Shown one piece after another: positions 26,216 through 35,111 of a DNA stretch of 64,000 bases. The stretch is from contig JAGATV010000052.1 in NCBI GenBank assembly GCA_017621075.1, positions 1-64,000 of the forward strand. Direction: 5' to 3'. Source of the stretch: Lachnospiraceae bacterium. GTDB lineage: Bacteria > Bacillota > Clostridia > Lachnospirales > Lachnospiraceae. Made by a program: the position numbers and the translations under genes. The notes beneath the pieces are model-generated. The model saw only the letters and a list, made by a program, of their open reading frames with translations. It had not been told where the DNA came from and searched no databases. Positions within the stretch are counted from its first letter, which is position 1. Each line of letters begins with the position of its first letter.

Positions 26216-26865
26216 TTAAGATACTGATCGTGGATGATGAGAAGCCGATCTGTGACCTGATCGATATCAATCTGACAGCAGCGGGATATCACTGCCGCAG
26301 CGTGCAGGACGGTCTGGAGGCACTGGATCTGATAGAGAGCGAAAAATTTGATCTGATCCTTTTGGATATCATGCTGCCCGGAGCTGACGGGTTCGATATC
26401 ATGGAATATATCCGACCGTTAAAGATACCTGTGATCTTCATTACAGCCAAGAGTGATGTGCGTGATAAGGTCAAGGGACTGAAGCTGGGAGCGGAGGATT
26501 ACCTGGCAAAGCCTTTTGAGGTGGTGGAACTGGTGGCAAGGGTGGAAGTGGTGTTGCGCCGTTTCCACAAGACAGAGAGGATATTGCAGGCGGGAGATGT
26601 GACAGTGGACCTGGAAGCCAGAAAGGTGACCAGGGCAGGAAAGCCGGTGGTGCTTACCAACAAAGAGTACGGGCTTTTGGTGCTGTTTATCCAGAATAAG
26701 AACGTGGCTCTTTTCAAGGAGACCCTGTATGAGAAGGTATGGGAGGATGAATATTTTGCAGACAGCCGTACCCTGGAGCTTCATGTGCAGAGGCTTAGGC
26801 GGAAGATGGGCTGGGAGAACAATCTGGTGGCAGTATACAAAGTAGGCTACCGCCTGGAAATATGA
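26212..26865 (+). CDS. Response regulator, OmpR/PhoB family
   Basis: 217 aa. Receiver at residues 1-118 with acidic DDE, phospho-acceptor Asp52 in LILLDIMLPGADG, switch Thr in FITAKSD, and Lys in LAKPFEVVELVARV. A C-terminal winged helix (about 125-217) with TNKEYGLLVLF and SRTLELHVQRLRRKMG..VYKVGYRLEI binds DNA. The start overlaps the stop of the secreted protein; the kinase follows after 25 bases. Confidence 0.95.
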   Translation: MIKILIVDDEKPICDLIDINLTAAGYHCRSVQDGLEALDLIESEKFDLILLDIMLPGADGFDIMEYIRPLKIPVIFITAKSDVRDKVKGLKLGAEDYLAKPFEVVELVARVEVVLRRFHKTERILQAGDVTVDLEARKVTRAGKPVVLTNKEYGLLVLFIQNKNVALFKETLYEKVWEDEYFADSRTLELHVQRLRRKMGWENNLVAVYKVGYRLEI

Positions 26866-26890
26866 CCGGAGACGGAAAGGGTATAAGGGT

Positions 26891-28333
26891 ATGAAGTTTT
26901 CACATAAGATATTGATCTGGACCATTATCATCATGGCTGCGGCCTTTGGGATGGGCGGATATTTTTTCGTGAATTTTGTGTTCGATACTTCTATGAACCG
27001 GGAAATCGGACAGGCCATGGACGAGAGCAGTATCCTGCAGTTTGCTTTTGAGACGGCTGCACTGAATATTCCTTCTAAATACGATGTGCTCCAGGACTCT
27101 ACCATCGAGGAGATCGGCTCCAATCTGGAGAAAGGCGGACAGGGGACAGGCAGACTGTTGAGATTGTCCGATGAGAACCGGACGGTGCTCTATGCCAGTG
27201 AAGGTTTTGTGGAGGATACGGAGTTTTTGATGCAGATACAGGAGGATACCAGGATCTATCAGGTCATCAGACAGGGAGAACGCTACTATGTACAGACGGG
27301 AACCGTGATCGACGCGTTAGACCGCATTCTGTATCTGGAGACCATGAAGGATGTGACGGGAGTGTTTGAGGAGCGCACCCAGGGGTTTGCGGTGTACAGG
27401 AATCTGACTTTTGCCATGCTGCTTGTAGGTTCCGTGGTCACCTTCTTTATCGCAGCCTGGCTGACAAGACCTATCCGGCTTTTGACAGGGGCGGCCAGGA
27501 AAATGGCAGAGGGAGATTACAGCTCCCGTGCACAGCAGATCAGCAATGACGAAATGGGACAACTGACCTGTGATTTCAACTACATGGCGGCTGCACTGGA
27601 AGAGAATATCCACAAGCTGGAGGAGGAGATCCGTGCCAGGGAAGATTTCATAGCGGCATTTTCCCACGAACTTAAGACGCCTCTCACAGCCATTATCGGC
27701 TATGCGGATCTGTTGCGGTCCCGTAAGCTGGATGAGGAGAAGCACTTTTTGTCGGCAAATTATATCTATACGGAGGGAAAACGTCTGGAAACCATGTCCT
27801 TGCGGCTTTTGGATATCATTGTCACCAGGCGCGGTGATATCAAGCTTGAGGATGTGGATGTGGCAGTCCTGTTTGAGTATATCAGGGATATGTTTGGGGA
27901 AAAGGAGGATGTGGAGCTTCGGGTTGCTTATGACAAGGGAAAGATCCGGGCGGAGGCCAATCTGTTAAAATCCGTGCTCTTAAATCTGACGGACAATGCC
28001 TATAAGGCATCCTTCACGGAGGATGGCAGCAAGGCAGTGATAGAACTTCAGGGATTAAGAGGGGAAGACGGCTATTTCTTTGGGGTAAGAGACTATGGCG
28101 TGGGCATCCCCGAGGAAGAGAAGAGAAAGATCACGGAAGCTTTTTATATGGTGGATAAGTCCCGGGCCCGCAGCAAGAATGGTGCAGGGCTGGGCCTGGC
28201 ACTCTGTACGGAGATCTTAAAGCTCCATCACAGTGAGCTGGTGATAGAAAGTACGGTGGGAGAAGGCAGTCTGTTCGGCTTTACGCTGCCCTGTGAGGAG
28301 GTGACTGTTGATGGAACACAGAAAACTGATTAG
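26891..28333 (+). CDS. Sensor histidine kinase
   Basis: 480 aa. Membrane helix 1 at about 9-28, an outside sensor loop of about 145 residues, membrane helix 2 at about 173-193, HAMP domain starting LTRPIRLL, HisKA with the phospho-accepting His near 258 in FSHELKTPLTAIIGY, and a HATPase with NLTDNAYKA (N box), DYGVGIP (G1) and GAGLGLALC (G2). All catalytic motifs are intact. It partners the adjacent response regulator. The 3' end overlaps the next gene by 23 bases. Confidence 0.94.
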   Translation: MKFSHKILIWTIIIMAAAFGMGGYFFVNFVFDTSMNREIGQAMDESSILQFAFETAALNIPSKYDVLQDSTIEEIGSNLEKGGQGTGRLLRLSDENRTVLYASEGFVEDTEFLMQIQEDTRIYQVIRQGERYYVQTGTVIDALDRILYLETMKDVTGVFEERTQGFAVYRNLTFAMLLVGSVVTFFIAAWLTRPIRLLTGAARKMAEGDYSSRAQQISNDEMGQLTCDFNYMAAALEENIHKLEEEIRAREDFIAAFSHELKTPLTAIIGYADLLRSRKLDEEKHFLSANYIYTEGKRLETMSLRLLDIIVTRRGDIKLEDVDVAVLFEYIRDMFGEKEDVELRVAYDKGKIRAEANLLKSVLLNLTDNAYKASFTEDGSKAVIELQGLRGEDGYFFGVRDYGVGIPEEEKRKITEAFYMVDKSRARSKNGAGLGLALCTEILKLHHSELVIESTVGEGSLFGFTLPCEEVTVDGTQKTD

Positions 28334-29156
28334 TGCGGGTCTGGTGGTCGCTGCAGTCCTTGTGGTCCTGTCTGCCCTGTGGGGGCCTGAGGTATTGGCC
28401 GGATATAAAGACAGGGCAACCTTGAATCATATTATTGTGGAACAGGTGGAAGGCGGAAGCGAGGGATATCGTTATGTACTGAACAGTAACGAAAAGCTGT
28501 TCATACTGGCAAAATGCCTGAATAATCAGGTGCTTCCGGAGAGCGAGCAAAGTTCTAAAACCAGAGTGGAAAGTACAGAGCCTGTCTATGAAGGGATCGG
28601 AGAGGAACTGACGGGGGCTTATGCTTTTGTGGTGAACCGTCAGGGGCCTTCCGGCAAGGAAATCACAGATGAGGAGATTTATGGGATCTGTAATCGGGAG
28701 ATCGACACTTTGAAGGAACTGGGCATTCTTCATAAGGAGGTGCGCACGGTAGATGCTTCTGCTTACAGCACTGTGCTTTATTCCGCCATTGATGTGCTGG
28801 AGCCCAGGAACAATATGTCTGTGTGGAAGGTGAGTCTGTCCACCAGTCAGCAGAATGCGGATAAGAACAATCGCATCCTGGATCTGTATATCGATGCGGA
28901 TACCGGAAAGATCTATGAGTTCTATGTCCGTACTGAGCGCAAATGGTCGGATACGGACCCGGATGATCTGGTGGAGAAATGGAGTGAATATCTGGAGCTT
29001 ACGGGAATGGAGGAGTATGAGGCGGACAATCCGCTGTTGGAGACCACGCCCTATTTCAAAAAGTACCGGTTCCCCGGAATGGAGACAGGCAATACGGTGG
29101 TCACTGTCGGTTTTTATGAGGGAATCGATGAACTGTTTTTGAAAATCTCCAAATGA
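28311..29156 (+). CDS. Membrane-anchored protein encoded with a two-component system
   Basis: 281 aa, not recognised. The ATG at 28311 follows GAGGAGGTG within the kinase gene. One N-terminal membrane helix (about 6-24, LISAGLVVAAVLVVLSALWG) anchors an outside domain with no motif I know; the C-terminal part alternates acidic and aromatic residues (DPDDLVEKWSEYLEL). The gene order secreted protein-regulator-kinase-membrane protein recalls the accessory YycH/YycI proteins of WalK, but no sequence similarity to them was seen. Confidence 0.7.
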   Translation: MEHRKLISAGLVVAAVLVVLSALWGPEVLAGYKDRATLNHIIVEQVEGGSEGYRYVLNSNEKLFILAKCLNNQVLPESEQSSKTRVESTEPVYEGIGEELTGAYAFVVNRQGPSGKEITDEEIYGICNREIDTLKELGILHKEVRTVDASAYSTVLYSAIDVLEPRNNMSVWKVSLSTSQQNADKNNRILDLYIDADTGKIYEFYVRTERKWSDTDPDDLVEKWSEYLELTGMEEYEADNPLLETTPYFKKYRFPGMETGNTVVTVGFYEGIDELFLKISK

Positions 29157-29215
29157 TGCCAAATGTATGCAAAAATCATGAAGGTCTTATGCAAAAAATA
29201 TGAAGTTATGACGGG

Positions 29216-29263
29216 GCTCCCGGTTATGCTTGGTATAAAGAAGCCAGGCAGACCGGGAGCTTT
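29216..29263 (+). terminator. Long hairpin ending the sensory operon
   Basis: GCTCCCGGT (29216-29224) and ACCGGGAGC (29252-29260) pair around an inner stem GCTTGG/CCAGGC, followed by only TTT. It is probably a weak terminator 60 bases after the last operon gene. Confidence 0.5.
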
Positions 29264-29317
29264 GCTGTATCCCTGGAACCAACACCCGGATGCCTTTTGA
29301 AGCGAGGAGCGATACCA

Positions 29318-30784
29318 ATGGGAAGATCGGGAATGTACATTGAAGATGCAGGGAGCTATTACAAAAAGAGATATGGACGCAGAAAATGGAAATGCGTCCT
29401 GGCAAAGACAGTACTTGGTGCATTGCTGGCAGTGTTTATGGGAAGCACGGCCATGAACGGCTATCCGGGAGAAAACGGCAGTATCCAGACACCGCCCACG
29501 GTGCTGGCCCGGGGCGCAGAGGATGTTTCCGGAGGAGATCTGCCCGTGCCTGTCATGGATGGGATGGCTTATGGGGAAAATTGTCTTGGGGAGCCAAAGT
29601 CCCTTTATCTGGCAGGTGTGGCAAAGGAGATACCAAAGAAGCCGGAGGACATTCTCATTGTGATCGATCCGGGACACGGAGGCAGCGATGAGGGTTGTTC
29701 CAGAGACGGTATCCTGGAAAAGGATGTGAACCTGAAAATCGCAGAGGCCGCAGAAAGCAGACTGAAGGAGCTGGGCTATCAGGTACAGCTTACCAGGGCG
29801 CTTGATACAGGACTTACGCTGGAAGAGAGGGTGGAGTGTGCCAACAATGCAGGTGCCGATGCCTATATCAGCATCCATCAGAATGCCTGTGAGATCAGCT
29901 CCGTTTGGGGGATTGAGACCTGGTACAGCGCACAGAAGGAAGGGGGGGACAGCAGGAGGCTTGCAAGCCTGATCCAGATGTATACCACCCAGAAGACCGG
30001 AGCAGGGGACAGAGGGGTGGTGGAGGATGAATCCCTGTATGTGACAAGAGAGACGGATATGCCTTCCTGCCTGGTAGAAACAGGTTTTCTCTCCAATGCC
30101 AAAGAAAGAGGAGAACTGGTTTCTGCAGAGTATCAGGACCGGATCGTCGACGGCATTGTCTCCGGCATTGATCTGTTCTTCTTTCCCAAGACCATGTATC
30201 TGACCTTTGATGACGGGCCTTCTGCGGAAAATACCAATACCGTGCTGGATATTTTAAAAGAATATAATATCAAGGCCACATTTTTCGTGGTGGGAGAGAA
30301 TGTAAAGAAGCACCCGGAGGTGGCAAAACGTATCGCAGAAGAGGGACATACCATCGGCATCCATTGCAATTATCATGATTATGAGACTCTTTATGAAAGC
30401 AAAGAAAGCTACCTGGAAGATTTTGAGAAGGCATATGATATCGTTTATGAGACGACGGGAGTGGAAGTAAAATTATTTCGGTTCCCGGGGGGCAGCATCA
30501 ATGCATATAATAAGAGTGTGTATGAGGATATCATAAGTGAGATGACGGACAGGGGATTTATCTATTTTGACTGGAATGCCAGTCTGGAGGATGCCACAAA
30601 GCACAATGATCCCGAGACGCTGCTTGAGAATGCCAGATTTAGTACTTTGGGAAGAAGGAACGTGGTCATGCTGTCCCATGATATCGTCTATCCCACCACC
30701 CTGTGTCTGGAGGAATTGATCCTGCAGTTTCCGGACTATGAATTCAAACCGTTGACAGAGGAGGTATCCCCCATACAGTTCTGA
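29318..30784 (+). CDS. N-acetylmuramoyl-L-alanine amidase fused to polysaccharide deacetylase
   Basis: 488 aa with two cell-wall enzymes in one chain. After an N-terminal membrane segment (about 27-45), residues 110-285 form an Amidase_3 zinc domain: DPGHGG, GILEKDVNL, SIHQNA and LVETGFLSN supply the His-Glu-His-Glu residues. Residues 290-488 form a NodB deacetylase: TFDDGPS, the metal motif HCNYH, FRFPGGS and VVMLSHD. It would cut stem peptides from muramic acid and deacetylate murein or another glycan outside the membrane. The ATG follows AGGAG by 8 bases. A T-box and the trp operon follow. Confidence 0.9.
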   Translation: MGRSGMYIEDAGSYYKKRYGRRKWKCVLAKTVLGALLAVFMGSTAMNGYPGENGSIQTPPTVLARGAEDVSGGDLPVPVMDGMAYGENCLGEPKSLYLAGVAKEIPKKPEDILIVIDPGHGGSDEGCSRDGILEKDVNLKIAEAAESRLKELGYQVQLTRALDTGLTLEERVECANNAGADAYISIHQNACEISSVWGIETWYSAQKEGGDSRRLASLIQMYTTQKTGAGDRGVVEDESLYVTRETDMPSCLVETGFLSNAKERGELVSAEYQDRIVDGIVSGIDLFFFPKTMYLTFDDGPSAENTNTVLDILKEYNIKATFFVVGENVKKHPEVAKRIAEEGHTIGIHCNYHDYETLYESKESYLEDFEKAYDIVYETTGVEVKLFRFPGGSINAYNKSVYEDIISEMTDRGFIYFDWNASLEDATKHNDPETLLENARFSTLGRRNVVMLSHDIVYPTTLCLEELILQFPDYEFKPLTEEVSPIQF

Positions 30785-30817
30785 AAGAGGAAAGTATCCT
30801 GCTTATAAAAAAAGTGC

Positions 30818-30847
30818 TTGACATTATCTCATGAAAGCGTTAATATG
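30818..30847 (+). promoter_or_regulatory. Promoter of the trp operon
   Basis: A perfect TTGACA (30818-30823), 18 bases and TAATAT (30842-30847), just upstream of the T-box leader. Confidence 0.8.
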
Positions 30848-30851
30848 ATAA

Positions 30852-31148
30852 AAAATGAATAGCGGACCAAAACCGTAGATGTGGAGATAAAGACAGTACA
30901 TGCGCTTACAGAGAGACCGGATGCTGAGAAAGGTTGGAAATGCAGACTGCCAAATGGACCACGGAGGGCGCAGGGAAAGAAGTGAAGGCTTTGAGTATTC
31001 TGCGACGTGAGGCATGCGTAAATTGCCAGGGATATGATGGTATCCTGATAAGTGCACGTAGTTTGACGTGAAGCAAGGTGGCACCGCGAGATGTAGATGA
31101 TGCATCCCGTCCTTGACAGAGTAAGATCTGTCATGGACGGGATTTTTT
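30852..31148 (+). promoter_or_regulatory. T-box leader sensing tRNA-Trp
   Basis: The leader has the T-box core AAGGTGGCACCGCG (31075-31088) and an AGAGA stem I bulge near 30911. The terminator arms TCCCGTCC (31105-31112) and GGACGGGA (31135-31142) precede six T. CAAGG (31074-31078) can pair with CCTTG (31111-31115) to make the antiterminator. The TGG at 30955-30957 after the apical part of stem I is the likely specifier, which fits the trpE gene downstream. Uncharged tRNA-Trp would allow readthrough. Confidence 0.9.
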
Positions 31149-31179
31149 GATGCCGTGGAGGAAACAGGAGGAAACGTGG

Positions 31180-32658
31180 ATGAATATCAGACCAAATCTG
31201 GAAGAATGCAGAGAATTGTCATCAGCCGGAAACTATGGAGTCATTCCGGTGAGCACCGAGCTTTACGCAGATACTTCCACACCAATCGAGGTGCTGCGGA
31301 TCTTAAAGAATGTGAGCAGCCATGTGTATCTGCTGGAGAGTGCGGAGGCGGATAAACGATGGGGGCGCTATTCCTTTTTGGGATATGATCCTCTTTTGGA
31401 GATCACCTGTTACAACGGCGGGACAACGATCAAGACGCCTATGAACACAAGGACGATGCAGGAAGATGCAAGAGGGTATATCAGGGATATCCTCAAGGAG
31501 AACAAGAGCCCTAAGCTGGAATATCTGCCTGCGTTTACAGGAGGACTGGTGGGATATTTCTCTTACGATTATATCAAGTACAGCGAACCGTCCTTAAAGC
31601 TGGATGCAAAGGATGAGGAAGGTTTCCAGGATGTGAATCTGATGCTTTTTGATAAGGTGGTTGCTTTTGACCATTACCGCCAGAAACTGATCCTGATAGT
31701 GAATATGCGGACGGAGGATCTGGAAGCCAATTATCACAAGGCGGTGCTGGAACTGGAGAACATGAAGCGGCTCTTGCAAAGAGGAGAAAAGGCACCGAGG
31801 ATCCCTTTTCGATTGAAGGAAGAATTTAAGCCGCTGTTTGATGAAGAAGAGTATTGTGCCATGGTGGAGCGGGCAAAACACTATATCAGGGAAGGGGATA
31901 TCTTCCAGGTGGTGCTGTCCAACCGTCTGGAGGCAAGGATGGAAGGAAGCCTGTTAGATGCTTACCGGGTGCTCCGCACCACCAATCCTTCCCCGTATAT
32001 GTTCTATTTTTCGGGAGTAGACGGAGAGATCGCAGGTGCAAGCCCGGAAACGTTAGTAAAGCTGGAAGGAGAATGTTTATATACCTTCCCGCTGGCAGGC
32101 ACCAGACCCCGGGGGGCCACGGAGGAAGAGGACAGAGCGCTGGAAAAGGAACTCCTGGCCGATGAGAAGGAGCGGGCAGAACACAATATGCTGGTGGATC
32201 TTGGCAGGAACGATATCGGAAAGATCAGCAGGATCGGCACCGTAGAGGTGGAAAAATATATGTCCATCGAAAGATATTCCCATGTGATGCATATCGGTTC
32301 TACGGTGAAGGGCATCATCCGGGAGGATAAGGATGCCTTGGATGCAGTGGATGCCATCCTTCCCGCAGGAACGCTTTCGGGAGCGCCGAAGCTCAGAGCC
32401 TGTGAGATCATCAATGAACTGGAGAACAATAAGCGCGGTATTTACGGAGGAGCTATCGGATATCTTTCCTTTACCGGCAATCTGGATACCTGCATTGCCA
32501 TACGTCTTGCTTTTTCCAAGAATGGCAAGGTGTTTATCAGATCGGGGGCAGGCATCGTGGCGGACAGCATCCCCCAGAAGGAGCACCGGGAATGCATCCA
32601 GAAGGCGGCTGCCGTGAAGAATGCAATCTATGAGGCGCAGGAGGGTTTGGACGAATGA
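31180..32658 (+). CDS. trpE: Anthranilate synthase component I
   Basis: Converts chorismate and ammonia to anthranilate. 492 aa. The tryptophan feedback site is seen as LLESAEADKRWGRYSF near the N terminus; the chorismate-binding domain holds GASPETLVKLE, YTFPLAGTRPRG, HNMLVDLGRNDIG and SGAPKLRA. The start at 31180 follows AGGAGG by 8 bases; earlier ATG/TTG codons overlap the T-box terminator. First gene of trpEGDCFBA; the stop overlaps trpG (ATGA). Confidence 0.97.
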   Translation: MNIRPNLEECRELSSAGNYGVIPVSTELYADTSTPIEVLRILKNVSSHVYLLESAEADKRWGRYSFLGYDPLLEITCYNGGTTIKTPMNTRTMQEDARGYIRDILKENKSPKLEYLPAFTGGLVGYFSYDYIKYSEPSLKLDAKDEEGFQDVNLMLFDKVVAFDHYRQKLILIVNMRTEDLEANYHKAVLELENMKRLLQRGEKAPRIPFRLKEEFKPLFDEEEYCAMVERAKHYIREGDIFQVVLSNRLEARMEGSLLDAYRVLRTTNPSPYMFYFSGVDGEIAGASPETLVKLEGECLYTFPLAGTRPRGATEEEDRALEKELLADEKERAEHNMLVDLGRNDIGKISRIGTVEVEKYMSIERYSHVMHIGSTVKGIIREDKDALDAVDAILPAGTLSGAPKLRACEIINELENNKRGIYGGAIGYLSFTGNLDTCIAIRLAFSKNGKVFIRSGAGIVADSIPQKEHRECIQKAAAVKNAIYEAQEGLDE

Positions 32659-33218
32659 TACTTTTGATAGACAATTATGACAGCTTTTCCTACAATGTGT
32701 ATCAACTGGTAGGGGCGGTGAATCCGGACATCAGAGTCATACGGAATGACGAGATGACAGTGGAACAGATCCGGGAACTGTCCCCTGACCGCATCATCCT
32801 GTCACCGGGGCCGGGAAAGCCTGCGGATGCCGGGATCTGTGAGGATGTGATCCGGTATTTTGCAGGAAAGATTCCCATCCTGGGGATCTGCCTGGGGCAT
32901 CAGGCGATCTGCGAGGTGTTCGGTGCCAAGGTCACTTACGCAAAACAACTGATGCATGGTAAGCAGTCTGTGGCTAAGCTGGACACGGAGAGTACGCTCT
33001 TTCGGAATATGGACAGCAGGATCACCGTGGCAAGGTATCACTCCCTGGCAGCGGCGCCTGAGAGTATCCCCAAAGAACTGAAGATCACTGCATTGACAGA
33101 GGACGGGGAAGTGATGGCGGTGGAGCATGAAAGGTTCCCGGTGTACGGCGTACAGTTCCATCCGGAATCAGTATTGACGCCGGAGGGTAGAAAGATCATG
33201 GAGAATTTTTTAAAATAA
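32655..33218 (+). CDS. trpG: Anthranilate synthase component II (glutamine amidotransferase)
   Basis: Supplies ammonia from glutamine to TrpE. 187 aa; IDNYDSFSYN at the start, SPGPGKPADAG oxyanion region, nucleophile Cys in GICLGHQAI (about 79), and FHPESVLTPEG with the catalytic His and Glu. It is a stand-alone subunit, not fused to TrpD. Translation is coupled to trpE by a 4-base overlap. Confidence 0.97.
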   Translation: MILLIDNYDSFSYNVYQLVGAVNPDIRVIRNDEMTVEQIRELSPDRIILSPGPGKPADAGICEDVIRYFAGKIPILGICLGHQAICEVFGAKVTYAKQLMHGKQSVAKLDTESTLFRNMDSRITVARYHSLAAAPESIPKELKITALTEDGEVMAVEHERFPVYGVQFHPESVLTPEGRKIMENFLK

Positions 33219-33247
33219 CCGAATAAACAGCAAAGGAGAACAAAAAG

Positions 33248-34276
33248 ATGGTCATCAGTGAAGCAATCGTAAAGTTAACCCAAAAAGAAGATATCGGCTA
33301 TGAGATGTCCAAGGCAGTTATGAACGAGATCATGAACGGCGAGGCGGACGATGTACAGAAAAGTGCGTATCTGACAGCGCTTGCCATGAAAGGAGAGACG
33401 ATAGACGAGATCACAGGCTCCGCAGAGGAGATGCGCAATCACAGCCTCAAGGTACACGCGGAAACGGACACGCTGGAAATCGTGGGAACCGGCGGGGACG
33501 GCGCTAACTCTTTTAATATCTCCACCACGGCATCCCTGATCATTTCAGCGGCAGGAGTGCCTGTCACCAAACATGGAAACCGGGCGGCAAGCTCCAGGTC
33601 CGGTGCGGCAGACTGTTTGGAGGCGCTGGGTGTGAATATTTCCCTGGGGCCGGAAGAAAACGAAAAGGTCTTAAAAGAAGCAGGACTCTGTTTTTTGTTT
33701 GCGCAGAAGTATCATACGGCCATGAAGTATGTGGGCGGTATCAGAAGAGAACTGGGCATCCGTACCATTTTTAACATCCTGGGGCCTTTGGCCAATCCCG
33801 CAAGTCCTGCCCTGCAGATCATGGGCGTGTATGATGAAAGCATGCTGGAACCCATGGCAAAGGTGCTCTCCAATTTGGGGATCAAGCGGGGCATGGTGGT
33901 TTACGGACAGGATAAGCTGGATGAGATTTCTGTCAGCGCACCCACCAGTGTCTGTGAGATCGACCATGGAAAGATCATTTCTTATGTGATCACGCCGGAG
34001 CAGTTCGGCCTTGCAAGATGCGAGAAGGCGGATCTGACAGGCGGTACTCCTGCGGAAAATGCACAGATTACCCTGGCGATCTTAAAAGGAGAAAAAGGTC
34101 CCAAGCGGGATGCGGCTGTCCTGAATGCAGGCGCAGCACTCTATGTGGCAGGGAAGGCTGAAACCATCGGAGACGGTGTAAAGCTGGCGCAGGAAACCAT
34201 TGACTGCGGAAAGGCCCTTGCAAAACTGGAGCAGTTTGTGGAACTTTCCAACAGACAGCAGGAGACCGGGAAGTAG
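33248..34276 (+). CDS. trpD: Anthranilate phosphoribosyltransferase
   Basis: Joins anthranilate and PRPP to give phosphoribosylanthranilate. 342 aa with the GTGGDGANSFNIST pyrophosphate-binding loop, KHGNRAASSRSGAAD, and FAQKYHTAMKYVGGIRRELGIRTIFNILGPLANPA, all diagnostic. AAAGGAG precedes the ATG, 29 bases after trpG. Confidence 0.97.
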   Translation: MVISEAIVKLTQKEDIGYEMSKAVMNEIMNGEADDVQKSAYLTALAMKGETIDEITGSAEEMRNHSLKVHAETDTLEIVGTGGDGANSFNISTTASLIISAAGVPVTKHGNRAASSRSGAADCLEALGVNISLGPEENEKVLKEAGLCFLFAQKYHTAMKYVGGIRRELGIRTIFNILGPLANPASPALQIMGVYDESMLEPMAKVLSNLGIKRGMVVYGQDKLDEISVSAPTSVCEIDHGKIISYVITPEQFGLARCEKADLTGGTPAENAQITLAILKGEKGPKRDAAVLNAGAALYVAGKAETIGDGVKLAQETIDCGKALAKLEQFVELSNRQQETGK

Positions 34277-34284
34277 ACAGGGGT

Positions 34285-35073
34285 ATGGATATGATTTTGG
34301 ATGAGATTGCAAAAGCCACCAGAGAGCGGGTGGAAGCACAGAAGGCAGAAACCCCTCTGGCAGAGGTTCGCGCAAGGGCCCTGGCGAAAGAACTTCACAC
34401 GGGTTTCCCTTTTGAAAGGGCACTTGAGAAAGAAGGAATGCGCTTTATCTGTGAGGTGAAGAAAGCCTCTCCCTCCAAGGGAGTGATCGCAGAGGATTTC
34501 CCTTACACACAGATCGCAAAGGAATATGAAAAGGCGGGAGCGGATGCCATTTCCGTGCTGACAGAGCCCTTTTATTTCCAGGGAAAGAATGAATATCTGA
34601 CAAAGATCCGCAGTGCGGTAAAGCTTCCACTTTTGCGGAAGGATTTTACGGTAGATCCCTATATGATCTATGAGGCCAGGAATCTGGGGGCGGATGCGAT
34701 CTTGCTGATCTGTGCCATCCTTTCCCCTATGGAACTTTCGGAATACGCAGGGATTGCAGAGGAACTGGGGCTGTCGGCGCTGGTGGAGGCCCATGACGAG
34801 GAAGAGATTGAGATGGCCAAGAAAGCAGGTGCCCGGATCGTCGGCGTCAATAACCGAAACCTTAAGGATTTTATGGTGGATATCCAAAATTCCATCAGAT
34901 TGCGGAATCTGGTGCCGGAAAATATCCTGTTCGTATCGGAGAGCGGTATGAAGACCAGGGAAGATATTGCAAGACTGGAGGAAAATGGTACGAATGCCGT
35001 CCTGATCGGGGAAACTTTTATGAAAAGCCCCAATAAGGAAGCGCTTTTGCGGGAACTGTCCGGCAGAAGATAA
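34285..35073 (+). CDS. trpC: Indole-3-glycerol phosphate synthase
   Basis: Closes the indole ring from CdRP. 262-aa barrel; FICEVKKASPSKGVI, LTEPFYFQGKNEYL, LPLLRKDFTVDPYMIYEAR, VGVNNRNLKDF and ILFVSESGM are conserved with catalytic Lys and Glu residues present. It starts 8 bases after trpD and is separate from trpF, unlike the enterobacterial fusion. Confidence 0.97.
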   Translation: MDMILDEIAKATRERVEAQKAETPLAEVRARALAKELHTGFPFERALEKEGMRFICEVKKASPSKGVIAEDFPYTQIAKEYEKAGADAISVLTEPFYFQGKNEYLTKIRSAVKLPLLRKDFTVDPYMIYEARNLGADAILLICAILSPMELSEYAGIAEELGLSALVEAHDEEEIEMAKKAGARIVGVNNRNLKDFMVDIQNSIRLRNLVPENILFVSESGMKTREDIARLEENGTNAVLIGETFMKSPNKEALLRELSGRR

Positions 35074-35111
35074 AAGGGTGCAGGCACCCGGCACAGAAAA
35101 CGGAGACAGGT

